From Spirochaeta lutea (GTDB lineage Bacteria > Spirochaetota > Spirochaetia > DSM-27196 > Salinispiraceae): a stretch of DNA of 64,000 nucleotides. The position numbers and the translations under genes were made by a program. A model generated the notes under the pieces. The model saw nothing but the letters and a program-made list of their open reading frames with translations, did not search any database and had not been told where the DNA came from. The stretch is taken from the NCBI RefSeq assembly GCF_000758165.1, contig NZ_JNUP01000049.1, positions 62,001 through 126,000 of the forward strand, given 5' to 3'. Below are positions 36,345-44,705 of the stretch, piece after piece (positions within the stretch are counted from its first letter, which is position 1; every line of letters starts with the position of its first letter).

Positions 36345-37214
36345 ATGTCTGGAGGTGCTGTGGGCTACCTGGTAGAGAGCGGGCTTGGTATTCTGACCAT
36401 GCAGGACGGTACGGGAACGAACCGTCTTGACGGGCCCTTTCTGGAGCAGCTGCTTTCCGGGATAGAGTCCGCCTACGCCGATGATTCGGTTAAGGCGGTT
36501 CTGCTGCGCAGCGGAGAGTCTGCCTTCTGCCTTGGGATGAACCTTCAGGCCCTCCAGGGCAGCCTGAGCCGGGACGGCGCCTCCCCGGGAGGGCGGGAGC
36601 AGCGCGGTCAGGCTGTGGCTGTGTACGGTAGGCTGTTAGAGCAGCTGCTCTTGGGTCCTAAGCCGGTCATCGCCCTGGTAGAGGGGGCCGTGAAGGCCGG
36701 CGGCATGGGGATTACCGCCGCCTGCGACATCGTTATTGCCCAAGAGGAACGTGCAAGCTTTGAGCTCTCCGAGGTACTCTTCGGCTTGATACCAGCCAAT
36801 GTGCTGCCCTTTCTTATGCACCATCGGATCAGCCCCCAGCAGGCCAGGTATTTAATCCTCTCGGCTAAGCAGCTTTCCGCCCAGGATGCCCTGCATCTGG
36901 GTATTGCGGACGAGGTGTATGCCGCTCCCGAATTGGAACGGGGATTAAAAAACCTGCTAAAAACCATGATGCGGGCTGAACCAGGTGCCCTGGCTGCTGC
37001 AAAGCGGTTTATCGGGGCCCATATTCAGAGCGGATTTGATGAGTTTCGAGATGCAGCCGAGGAAGAGCTGCTGTCTCTCATGGAGCGGCCCCAGGTCGGC
37101 CAGGGCCTCCAAGCCTTCCATGAGGGGGATATGCCGCCCTGGTTTGACCGATTCAAGGCTAAAACGGCCCTCTCGGGGGCTGCACGCCAGGGTGACGGCG
37201 GGGTTCAGGCCTAG
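36345..37214 (+). CDS. Crotonase-fold dehydratase, ECH1 (PksH-like)
   Basis: 289 residues. The oxyanion-hole region and the stretch VKAGGMGITAACDIVIAQE and FELSEVLFGLIPANVLPFL match ECH1 enzymes of beta-branching cassettes, which dehydrate the HMG-type intermediate to a glutaconyl-ACP. The start follows the HCS stop by one base, with GAGAGGGCG at the end of HCS as ribosome-binding site. Sequence order HCS-ECH1-ECH2 is the same as in polyketide cassettes. The C-terminal 20 residues are polar and probably disordered. Confidence 0.88.
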   Translation: MSGGAVGYLVESGLGILTMQDGTGTNRLDGPFLEQLLSGIESAYADDSVKAVLLRSGESAFCLGMNLQALQGSLSRDGASPGGREQRGQAVAVYGRLLEQLLLGPKPVIALVEGAVKAGGMGITAACDIVIAQEERASFELSEVLFGLIPANVLPFLMHHRISPQQARYLILSAKQLSAQDALHLGIADEVYAAPELERGLKNLLKTMMRAEPGALAAAKRFIGAHIQSGFDEFRDAAEEELLSLMERPQVGQGLQAFHEGDMPPWFDRFKAKTALSGAARQGDGGVQA

Positions 37215-37284
37215 CATGGTAGCCCGGGACTGTTGAGCAGCCTTGAATGAACCAGCGCCGGGGTTTAGATGAGAAGGAAACCAA

Positions 37285-38031
37285 ATGAGTAAACGTGTTA
37301 GTCATTATATCGAAGAAAATGGGATAGCCCATATTCAGATGCACGACCATGAGGGCAAAAACGTATTTTCCCATGCCTTCGTGGAAGATTTTCTGGTGGA
37401 GCTTGATGCGGTTGAAAAGGCAGAGCCCAGGGTTCTGATTTTAGAGGGCTTGGATGATGTGTTTTCCGGGGGCGCCGATAAGGAAAGCCTCATGGACCTT
37501 GCCCATGGTAATATTGTGGTCCGGGATTTGGTAATCAGCGAACGCTTAATTAATACCCGGTTCCCGGTGATCTCCGCCATGAAGGGACATGCCATGGGCG
37601 GCGGTCTGGTTATTGGGCTCTGCAGCGATATTGTCATTGCAGCCCGGGAAAGCAGGTACGGGGCGGTTTTTATGACCATGGGGTTTACCCCGGGGATGGG
37701 AACCACCACCCTGTTGCCGACCCTGGTTGGGCCGTTCATTGCCAACGAGATGATGTTCACCGGTAAGCGGTTTAAGGGTAGGGAGTTAGCGGAAAAGGCC
37801 TGCGGTTTTAACTACATCCTTCCCAAGGATCAGGTCCAGGCCAAGGCCCAGGACGTTGCTTTACAAATCGCCGAGCGGAATGTAAAATCCGTATACCTCT
37901 TAAAGTACACCCTCAGTGCTCCTAAGAAGAAGCTTCTGATAGATGCCCGTCTGCAGGAAGATATGATGCATACCATTAGCTTCGGGTATCCGGAGACCAA
38001 AGAAATTATTAATGATTTATATGCCCACTAG
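37285..38031 (+). CDS. Crotonase-fold decarboxylase, ECH2 (PksI-like)
   Basis: 248 residues. Matches ECH2 enzymes by KNVFSHAFVEDFL, AMKGHAMGGGLVIGLCSDIVI and in particular MGFTPGMGTTTLLPTLVG. ECH2 decarboxylates the glutaconyl-ACP, leaving a methyl-branched alpha,beta- or beta,gamma-unsaturated thioester. AAGGAAA precedes the ATG. It is less than 60% as long as multifunctional crotonases and lacks their dehydrogenase part, as expected. With HCS and ECH1 it completes a beta-methylation set. Confidence 0.9.
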   Translation: MSKRVSHYIEENGIAHIQMHDHEGKNVFSHAFVEDFLVELDAVEKAEPRVLILEGLDDVFSGGADKESLMDLAHGNIVVRDLVISERLINTRFPVISAMKGHAMGGGLVIGLCSDIVIAARESRYGAVFMTMGFTPGMGTTTLLPTLVGPFIANEMMFTGKRFKGRELAEKACGFNYILPKDQVQAKAQDVALQIAERNVKSVYLLKYTLSAPKKKLLIDARLQEDMMHTISFGYPETKEIINDLYAH

Positions 38032-38053
38032 GGGCCGGAACAAGGAGCGGTAA

Positions 38054-38869
38054 GTGATAACGATAGATTTTAGCGGAAAATCAGTACTCATAACCGGAGG
38101 GACGAAGGGAATCGGGCTTTCCACAGCTCTGAATTTCGCCCAGGCCGGGGCTCAAACCTATTTAACCTACAAGTGGGGAAGTGCGGATAATGATCAGCTG
38201 ATGGCCCAGTTTGATGCAGTTAATGGTCCCAGGCCCATCCTGTTACAGGCCGATGTATCGGTGGATGAGGATACCGATGCTCTGCTGGAGAAGATTGCCG
38301 AGACCAGCCCCCAGGGTGTGGATATATTCATCTCCAACGTGGGATACGCTGCGACAATGAAAACCCTGGACAACTACAAAAAGCGCAGTCTTTTCAAGAC
38401 CCTGGAATATTCCACCTGGCCCATGATAGAGTACACCCGGAAGATCCAGAAGCGATTCGGTCGATACCCCGAAAAGGTCGTGGGAATTTCCAGCGACGGC
38501 CCGGATCATTATTACCGGGGATACGACTATGTGGCTGCCAGCAAGGCTCTACTGGAGTTCTTCGGGAAGTACCTCTCGGTTCACCTCTTTGAAGAGGGTT
38601 CACGGGTGAATGTGATGCGCTTCGGTACGGTTAAGACAGAATCCTTTACTGCCATATTCGGTGAAGAGTTCTTTGAGTACTTGAAGAACGAGGGTGTTTC
38701 TGAACAGATGATTCTCACCCCCGAGGCCTGCGGTAAGGCGGTATTTGCCCTCTGCAGCGGGTTTATGGATGCGGTGAACGGGCAGGTGATCAATGTTGAC
38801 TATGGCCTGCCTTTCCAAGATAATAGCATGATGCGTTACCTGAACTGGAAAGAAAAGCAAACCCAGTAA
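38054..38869 (+). CDS. Enoyl-ACP-reductase-like SDR (FabI/FabL-type active site)
   Basis: 271 residues with a GTG start, AAGGAG seven bases upstream. The nucleotide motif is TGGTKGIG (14-21). The classical Y-x3-K is absent: four positions before K164 stands Val. Instead Y157 and K164 are spaced Y-x6-K (GYDYVAASKALLEFF), the arrangement of enoyl reductases FabI and FabL. I therefore favour an enoyl-thioester reductase that saturates the chain or the branched product. A further Tyr at 159 leaves some doubt. Together with KS, KR and the FabZ-like enzyme it would complete a private fatty-acid elongation cycle. Confidence 0.75.
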   Translation: MITIDFSGKSVLITGGTKGIGLSTALNFAQAGAQTYLTYKWGSADNDQLMAQFDAVNGPRPILLQADVSVDEDTDALLEKIAETSPQGVDIFISNVGYAATMKTLDNYKKRSLFKTLEYSTWPMIEYTRKIQKRFGRYPEKVVGISSDGPDHYYRGYDYVAASKALLEFFGKYLSVHLFEEGSRVNVMRFGTVKTESFTAIFGEEFFEYLKNEGVSEQMILTPEACGKAVFALCSGFMDAVNGQVINVDYGLPFQDNSMMRYLNWKEKQTQ

Positions 38870-38916
38870 GCGCAGGATAATAAAGACCTTACCAATCGTA
38901 AGAAAAGGAGTTATTA

Positions 38917-39165
38917 ATGACCAAAGCAGAGGTTATTGAGGTAATTAAGAAGAATATCGTTGAGAACCTCGACGATGTTGAGTTGGATGAGATTGATGTT
39001 ACTAAGTCAATGAAAGACTACGGTGCCAACAGCCTTGATATTATTGAGGTTGTTTCCTGCTCCATGCGGGATCTTGACATCAAGATTCCCCGTTCAGAGC
39101 TGGCAGACATCGGTGATATTGACGGACTTGCTGAAAAGTTCATGCAAAACATCGGCGATAACTAA
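38917..39165 (+). CDS. Acyl carrier protein
   Basis: 82 residues, acidic. The phosphopantetheine site is S39 in YGANSLDIIEVV; the Asn before Ser (GANSLD rather than GxDSLD) is a feature I associate with the donor ACPs of beta-branching cassettes such as AcpK. It should carry malonyl/acetyl units or the growing chain. AAGGAG precedes the ATG and a terminator follows, so it closes the first operon. A second ACP is not encoded in the window, so either this one serves as donor and acceptor or the housekeeping ACP takes part. Confidence 0.92.
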   Translation: MTKAEVIEVIKKNIVENLDDVELDEIDVTKSMKDYGANSLDIIEVVSCSMRDLDIKIPRSELADIGDIDGLAEKFMQNIGDN

Positions 39166-39184
39166 GGGTTTTACACCCCTAAGG

Positions 39185-39215
39185 CCCGGGGTCTATGAAT
39201 GGTCCCGGGTTTTTT
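39185..39215 (+). terminator. Terminator after the ACP gene
   Basis: CCCGGG (39185-39190) pairs with CCCGGG (39204-39209) and is followed by TTTTTT. The stem is short but GC-pure; it marks the end of the fabD-to-ACP transcript. Confidence 0.65.
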
Positions 39216-39457
39216 CGTACTACCATCCGTTTTCCGTCACGCATTGGTATAGACCGGTTCGCGACGGAAGGCTCGGCGGCGCGTCTTCCCTCGGGTGTTC
39301 ACGACTGGGCTCTGAACAGTGACTCGGGTGCATCCTTACGGGAGTGCTATCCGGTCTCCGGACCACTGGAATACCCGCCGCCGCGTTCCTGTTCAGACAT
39401 GTACCATGATTCCGGGGCAGGGGCGGATATTTTTCCATGAATAAGGAACGATTTACT

Positions 39458-40714
39458 ATGTCTGATGTAACCAATTTTAGTCTTGCAGACTTCCATTACA
39501 ATGATAATCCGGATGTTCTGTCTCCCCCTGAGGATTTTGAGTCCTGGATCAACAACCCCACCGTGCAGCGGGCCTTTAGCTTTACCGGACAGCAGCTGCT
39601 CCGGGCTCCTTCGGCGGAAACGGAAATCCTGTCTAATCTCGACGGAAAAAGCCGCCGGATGATTAACATGACCAGCTACAACTATCTCGGTCTCTCCACC
39701 CACCCCGAGGTGCTTCAAGCCGCGAAAGAGGCGGTGGACAAGTACGGTATGAGTTCTTCGGGTGCACCCTTGGTATCCGGCACCCTGGATATCCACGTGA
39801 AATTCGCCGAACAGCTTGCGAAACTGAAGGGTAAGGAAGCTGCGATGATCTTCTCTTCGGGGTACGGCGGTAATGTAGGCGCCCTTCAGGGGCTTATGCG
39901 GAAGGGAGATGTAATCGTTTTCGATGAGAAGGCCCATAAGTCTCTGATTGACGGGGGAATTCTCAGCGGGGCGAAGATGCTCTTCTTCGATCACAACGAT
40001 ATGACCAGCCTGGAACAGATGCTCGAAAAGGCAAAGGGGAAACGTACCCTTATCTGTATTGAGGGTGTCTATTCCATGGACGGGGACATCTGTAAGCTCC
40101 CCGAAATTGTCGAGCTATCCGAACGCTACAACGCCCCGATCTACCTGGACGAAGCACATTCGAGCCTCATGTTCGGTGAGAACGGAGGAGGTATCGGTGA
40201 GTACTTCGGTATGGAGGATAAGATCGGCATTAACTACGGTACCCTCTCGAAGAGCTTCGGCGGGGTAGGGGGCTTCATTGCCACGAAGGCTAACCTGATA
40301 ACCTACTTGAAGGGCTATGCCTCGAGTTGGAATTTCAGTTGCGCCCCCAGTCCGCCGGTTGTTGCCGCCCTCACCAAGGCCCTGGAGGTAGCTACCCGGG
40401 ATAGTACCCTCCGAGATCAGCTCTGGTCGAATACGCGGTACATGAAGGAGAATCTCGAAGCCATGGGCTTGGATTTAGGCGGCACAGAAAGCCAGGTTAT
40501 TCCGATTATTATCGGAGCCAGCGGGGAGCGGCTGTTCACCTTTGCTGAGCAGATGCAGCTCCGGGGATTGTTCCTCCAGCCCATTGATTATCCGGCAGTA
40601 CCCGCCCATGCCCGGCGGTTTAGAATCTCTGTTTCTTCCCAGTTCTCTCGGAAGGATATGGATGAGGCGCTCAACATTATAAACGACGTTATTGCGAAGG
40701 GATTAAAAAAATAA
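39458..40714 (+). CDS. Alpha-oxoamine synthase (serine palmitoyltransferase/KBL/BioF family)
   Basis: PLP enzyme of 418 residues from the ATG at 39458 (AAGGA upstream); an in-frame ATG seven codons earlier is possible. MTSYNYLGLSTHPEV, DEAHSSLMFG and the Schiff-base Lys K265 in GTLSKSFGG are typical. These enzymes condense an amino acid with an acyl-CoA or acyl-ACP, losing CO2, to give an alpha-amino ketone: 3-ketosphinganine (Ser), KAPA (Ala) or 2-amino-3-ketobutyrate (Gly). No bio or tdh genes are adjacent, whereas ACP and fatty-acid-type enzymes are, so I infer chain release from ACP as in sphingolipid, prodigiosin or CqsA-like systems. The amino acid used cannot be deduced. The 3' end is two bases from the dehydratase start. 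Confidence 0.9.
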   Translation: MSDVTNFSLADFHYNDNPDVLSPPEDFESWINNPTVQRAFSFTGQQLLRAPSAETEILSNLDGKSRRMINMTSYNYLGLSTHPEVLQAAKEAVDKYGMSSSGAPLVSGTLDIHVKFAEQLAKLKGKEAAMIFSSGYGGNVGALQGLMRKGDVIVFDEKAHKSLIDGGILSGAKMLFFDHNDMTSLEQMLEKAKGKRTLICIEGVYSMDGDICKLPEIVELSERYNAPIYLDEAHSSLMFGENGGGIGEYFGMEDKIGINYGTLSKSFGGVGGFIATKANLITYLKGYASSWNFSCAPSPPVVAALTKALEVATRDSTLRDQLWSNTRYMKENLEAMGLDLGGTESQVIPIIIGASGERLFTFAEQMQLRGLFLQPIDYPAVPAHARRFRISVSSQFSRKDMDEALNIINDVIAKGLKK

Positions 40715-40715
40715 C

Positions 40716-41255
40716 ATGGACGCCCTGGAGCTGGAAAAACTACTGAAAAAGCACCGTAAAAAGTTGTTATTTGATCCCGCAGACGTATCCACCCCCTTGG
40801 ATCTGGACACATCTGCGATTCAGAGGATCATCCCCCACAGGGATCCTCTGCTGTTTGTTGACCGGTTGACGGGCCTCGATCTCCAGGAGGGACGCATCGT
40901 GGGACAGAGGACCTTGCACGCCTCCGATCCCGTGTTTCAGGGACATTTTCCCGAAATGCCCCTGTATCCCGGGAACTTCACCATTGAGATGATCGGGCAG
41001 CTGGGACTATGTATGTACTACTTCGTCTCTCAGGACCGGACCGAGTTGGGGGATGATGCCAGGCCGGTACCGGCCAGAGCTACCCGCATTGCCGGAGCAT
41101 ACTACCTGGAACCCATTGAACCCGGGAAAACCGTTACCCTTCTGGCTCAGAAACTGGATTTTGACGGGTATTTCGCCAGCATGATCGGTCAGGCCGTGGT
41201 AGACGGCAAGGTGGCGGTAGTCACCATCGGTGAAGTCATCATTCTGGAGGATTGA
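40716..41255 (+). CDS. FabZ/FabA-like hotdog dehydratase
   Basis: 179 residues. After a 30-residue charged extension comes IPHRDPLLFVDRL and the catalytic GHFPEMPLYPGNFTIEMIGQ with H77 and E91, the dehydratase pair. It should remove water from 3-hydroxyacyl-ACP. It is about 30 residues longer than FabZ. It starts two bases after the alpha-oxoamine synthase stop, so these two are co-translated; a terminator follows. Confidence 0.88.
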   Translation: MDALELEKLLKKHRKKLLFDPADVSTPLDLDTSAIQRIIPHRDPLLFVDRLTGLDLQEGRIVGQRTLHASDPVFQGHFPEMPLYPGNFTIEMIGQLGLCMYYFVSQDRTELGDDARPVPARATRIAGAYYLEPIEPGKTVTLLAQKLDFDGYFASMIGQAVVDGKVAVVTIGEVIILED

Positions 41256-41312
41256 AGCAGGGGGAGGCAGAGGAGCCTACCAGCTTAGCTTAGGGCAGAA
41301 GTAAAAACAAAG

Positions 41313-41352
41313 ACCCCGGGACCGGTTCTGAGAACCAGCTCCGGGGTTTTTT
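41313..41352 (+). terminator. Terminator after the dehydratase gene
   Basis: ACCCCGG and CCGGGGT pair around an inner GGTTCT-GAG-AGAACC stem-loop, followed by TTTTTT (41347-41352). The remaining stretch 41353-41585 holds no gene or recognisable signal. Confidence 0.85.
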
Positions 41353-41585
41353 CGTGTGATCATACACTGGGGTGTAGAGGATTCAAAGGGCGATCAGGGA
41401 ATGGTGCGGCTCCAGGAATCGGGGTTCGGGCTGCCGATGGGCTGGGTTCAATCCCCTGGCCATTACCCACGGGACTACCCAAGGATGGGGAACCCTCCCC
41501 GCCTGGAAGCCACACAGGAGCGGGTACCGGACGGATCCGGCAGTTTCCCGGAACCCCGAGGGTCAGCCCGGAGACATTCTTCGGG

Positions 41586-42845
41586 CTATTCGAACCTGCT
41601 GAAGATCAGGGTTGCGTTGTGGCCGCCGAAACCGAAGGCATCGGAGAGAATGTGATAGATATGTTTCTCGGTAGGCTCTTTTACTACGTTCAGGTTTATA
41701 TCCGGATCCTGCTCGAACTGGTTAATCGTTGCGTGGATGACACCGCGTTTAAACGCCATGATGGCGGCTATGGCCTCCACGCCCCCTGCAGCCCCGATGA
41801 GATGTCCGACCATGGATTTTGTGGAGTGTACCATGACCTTCTGTGCAATGGTGCTGCCCAAGGCGCGGTTTATTGCAGTGGACTCGGCTTGATCTCCCAC
41901 GGGAGTAGAGGTGCCGTGACAGTTGATAAGATCAATCTGATCGGTATTGAGTTTGGCCATATCCAGGGCGGCGGTAATCGCCCGGGCCGCTCCCTTGCCC
42001 TCAGGATGGGGAGCCACAAGGTCATGAGCATCACTGGTAAATCCGAATCCGGTTACCTCTGCATAGATGGTTGCACCCCGTGCCTTGGCATGTTCCAGCT
42101 CCTCCAGAACAAGCACCCCGGCGCCCTCCCCCATGACAAAGCCATCTCGATCCTTGTCGAAGGGCCGGCTGGCAGTCTGGGGATCATCGTTCCGGCGGCT
42201 CAGGGCGCCGATGTTTCCGAAGGCGGCGATTCCCGGTATTCCGGCTACCGCCTCGGTGCCCCCGGCCACCATGGCATCGGCCATGCCCATTTTAATAAAG
42301 TTAACCGCAACCCCCAGAGAATGGTTGCTGGAAGCACAGGCCGAGCTGATGGCGAAGCTCGGCCCCAGGAGGTTATGTTCTTGGCTGAGCAGGGCCGAGG
42401 CGCTGTTGGAAATAGCACCGGAGATGTAAAAGGGGCTTGCCATCTCCATTCCCCGGTCCTTGATCCGGGGAATCTGGTCCCAATGGGTCATGAGACCCGC
42501 ATCACCGGTTCCGATAACCACACCGCAGCGGTGCCCCATGCGTTCGGTGTCCAAACCCGAATCGCGGATGGCCTGAACACCGGCAATCTGGCTGAAGGTA
42601 ATAAACCGGCCCAGGCGGCGCATCATTTTTCTGCTTTTAAAATAATCTGCAGCGTTTTCCGGAAGATCGACCTCAGCAGCAATTTTTACGTGGTACCGGG
42701 AAAGATCCATGTTCTGAGCAATGCGGGTTCCGCTTTTACCTGCGGTAAGGTTATCCCAGAATTCGTCCACGGTATTTCCGATGGGATTAATGGTTCCGAG
42801 TCCCGTAACGACGACCCGGCGTTCAAATGGATTTATGCTGCTCAC
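41586..42845 (-). CDS. Beta-ketoacyl-ACP synthase II (FabF-like, KS2)
   Basis: The start is GTG at 42843-42845 with GGAGG seven bases upstream; the frame remains open a further 60 codons but crosses the divergent promoter region. 419 residues. RRVVVTGLGTINPIG opens the fold; C170 in SSACASSNHS, the His in NCHGTSTPVGD and the KSMVGH His form the complete elongating triad. This is a canonical FabF-like enzyme. It is the only cluster gene on the minus strand and shares a 105-base divergent promoter region with the phosphopantetheinyl transferase gene. It probably elongates the acyl chain, while KS1 has a specialised task. Confidence 0.9.
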   Translation of the reverse strand: MSSINPFERRVVVTGLGTINPIGNTVDEFWDNLTAGKSGTRIAQNMDLSRYHVKIAAEVDLPENAADYFKSRKMMRRLGRFITFSQIAGVQAIRDSGLDTERMGHRCGVVIGTGDAGLMTHWDQIPRIKDRGMEMASPFYISGAISNSASALLSQEHNLLGPSFAISSACASSNHSLGVAVNFIKMGMADAMVAGGTEAVAGIPGIAAFGNIGALSRRNDDPQTASRPFDKDRDGFVMGEGAGVLVLEELEHAKARGATIYAEVTGFGFTSDAHDLVAPHPEGKGAARAITAALDMAKLNTDQIDLINCHGTSTPVGDQAESTAINRALGSTIAQKVMVHSTKSMVGHLIGAAGGVEAIAAIMAFKRGVIHATINQFEQDPDINLNVVKEPTEKHIYHILSDAFGFGGHNATLIFSRFE

Positions 42846-42950
42846 CTCTGTTCCTCCGTCAGCTGGTTCTAAGATTTGCAAAATCCTACTATACTTTGGG
42901 CAATAAATCAAATTACCGCACCCCGGTGTGCACCCGTGAAGGAATCTGAC

Positions 42951-43646
42951 ATGACCATCGGCGATATTCCCCTTGAGATTTCCCTGATTCAGTATCATGA
43001 TGAGGATCCGGGCAGCTATCAGCATCTTTTAGACCAGGGTGATTTGAATGATTTGCGCAACCTGGCAAGTCCCCGAGCCTTTCGGGAGCTGGGCTGGCGC
43101 AGGGCCATGCTGCGGAAAACCCTGGCAGAACGGACCGGTCAAGCCCCGGATCGCCTGGTTATAATCAGGGGAGATCATGGTAAGCCCAGACTTGAGGGGG
43201 CCGATATATCCTTTAATGCCTCCTACAGTACGGGGCTCTTGGCCCTGGTTATGTATCCCGGGGATGCCGGGGAGGTAGGGGTAGATATTGAGTTTCTGGA
43301 TCGCCGGGGAGGAGACAACCGGATCCGGCGCCTGGGTGAGGTGGTCCTGCAATTCTTCGGACAGGACGAACAGCAGGTTCTGGGCGAGACCGGACCGCCT
43401 GGCTGTGATGCCTGGCTTGAGGAGTTTTTTCGGCTGTGGACCCGGAAAGAGGCCTTGGTGAAGGCCTGGGGTGAGAGCATCGGTAGTCATGGATTGTTTA
43501 CCACCCTGGATAGTCCCGTATTATGGCAGGGAAGGGCCTGGTGGACCGGAGATTCGGTGGTAACCAGAGGGTCGGATCGATGGTGGTTGGGGGTAGCCGG
43601 ATCCGGACCGATAACTATGGATACCCGAAACTATAGACTAGTATGA
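42951..43646 (+). CDS. 4'-Phosphopantetheinyl transferase (Sfp type)
   Basis: 231 residues from the ATG preceded by AAGGAA (25 upstream codons rejected because they overlap the divergent promoter). The metal and CoA-binding signature is present: GVDIE with D112 and E114, and WTRKEALVKAWG with E167 and K171; GKPRLEGADISFNAS is the usual preceding loop. It should attach phosphopantetheine to S39 of the cluster ACP. A dedicated Sfp-type enzyme next to a discrete ACP supports a secondary, not housekeeping, pathway. The SDR gene follows after ten bases. Confidence 0.92.
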   Translation: MTIGDIPLEISLIQYHDEDPGSYQHLLDQGDLNDLRNLASPRAFRELGWRRAMLRKTLAERTGQAPDRLVIIRGDHGKPRLEGADISFNASYSTGLLALVMYPGDAGEVGVDIEFLDRRGGDNRIRRLGEVVLQFFGQDEQQVLGETGPPGCDAWLEEFFRLWTRKEALVKAWGESIGSHGLFTTLDSPVLWQGRAWWTGDSVVTRGSDRWWLGVAGSGPITMDTRNYRLV

Positions 43647-43656
43647 GAAGGTACCT

Positions 43657-44631
43657 ATGATACTTGTAACAGGTTCGACTGGGTTTGTCGGGAGGGCGCT
43701 TTGCCGTCGGTTGGCTGAGTTAAATCTGCCCTTTCGGGTGCTGCTTCGGCCCTCCAGCGATCCCAGCAGAGCTCCAGGGGATGCAGCCGGTCAGGTATTT
43801 GCCGATCCCGGCGATGTTGATTCTCTCGCAGAGGCAGTGCGGGACGTGGATACCATCGTGCACTGTGCAGGAGCGTTGGTTGGCAGGGAGTATGATGACT
43901 ATTACCGGGGGAATGTGCTGTATACCCAGAATCTTCTGGAAGCCCTTAAGCGATCAGGCACGATAGTGCAGAGGTTCGTACTGATTAGTTCCCAAGCCGC
44001 CGGGGGTCCGGCCTCTCCCGAGGGCGAAGCCGAGGTAACCGAGGACGACAAGGCTCATCCCATTAGCTGGTACGGCCAGTCAAAGTTCCATGCGGAGGAG
44101 GTGCTCCGGGCAGGGGCGGTTCCCTACGTTATTTTACGGCCTGTTCCTGTCTACGGACCGGGGGATAGGGAGTTCCTCACGGTGTTTAAGATGGCGAACC
44201 GCGGACTCATGGTTACCCTGGATGACGGTCAGCAGCTGGTTAATATGGTATATATTGATGATCTTGTGCAGGCTATTCTGCTGGGGATAAACAGCCCCAG
44301 GGCCAACCGGACCTACTTTGTTTCCGGTCCCGGTTTCTATTCCCAACAGGAGATACTCAATACCTGCAGGAGGGTTGTGGGGCGCGAAGCCTGGCTTGTG
44401 TTTATTCCGGCCTGGCTGGCCCGGGTAGTCGGCGGGGTGAATTCCCTGGTGGGGCGGTTATTCGGACGGGTTCCCCTGGTGAACCGGGATAAGATCAACG
44501 AAATGCTTCAACGCCGGTGGCTCTGTTCTCCCCGGCGGATCAAGGACGAACTGGCCTTCTCAGCCGCCGTTGATCTAGAGGAGGGGTTTCGACGGACCCT
44601 CGCCTGGTACCGGGAGCAGAACTGGCTTTGA
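43657..44631 (+). CDS. Extended SDR (NAD-dependent epimerase/dehydratase family), possible 3-keto reductase
   Basis: 324 residues. GSTGFVG (6-12) is the extended-SDR nucleotide motif and the catalytic pair is Y139-x3-K143 (WYGQSKFHAEE). The C-terminus carries a hydrophobic stretch (VFIPAWLARVVGGVNSLVG) that could touch the membrane, as in sterol-dehydrogenase-like members acting on lipids. In Caulobacter an enzyme of this broad family (CerR) reduces the keto group of 3-ketosphinganine; by context the same step on the amino ketone from the alpha-oxoamine synthase is my favoured role. Sugar epimerisation is the alternative. Confidence 0.75.
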   Translation: MILVTGSTGFVGRALCRRLAELNLPFRVLLRPSSDPSRAPGDAAGQVFADPGDVDSLAEAVRDVDTIVHCAGALVGREYDDYYRGNVLYTQNLLEALKRSGTIVQRFVLISSQAAGGPASPEGEAEVTEDDKAHPISWYGQSKFHAEEVLRAGAVPYVILRPVPVYGPGDREFLTVFKMANRGLMVTLDDGQQLVNMVYIDDLVQAILLGINSPRANRTYFVSGPGFYSQQEILNTCRRVVGREAWLVFIPAWLARVVGGVNSLVGRLFGRVPLVNRDKINEMLQRRWLCSPRRIKDELAFSAAVDLEEGFRRTLAWYREQNWL

Positions 44632-44705
44632 ATCACCCCGGAATGAATCGCCCTAGGTAGAACACCGGAAACAGGGGATCCCCCGCGGCCGATCTGGATG
44701 AGGGG

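Noticed and set aside
41619-42872. 417-codon plus-strand ORF opposite KS2
   Set aside because: It is antisense to a canonical FabF-like gene with complete catalytic residues, has no ribosome-binding site and no recognisable family; GC-rich shadow frame.
33042-44631. Modular or iterative type I polyketide synthase
   Set aside because: All enzymes are single-domain proteins; no KS-AT-ACP or condensation-domain fusion exists in the window.
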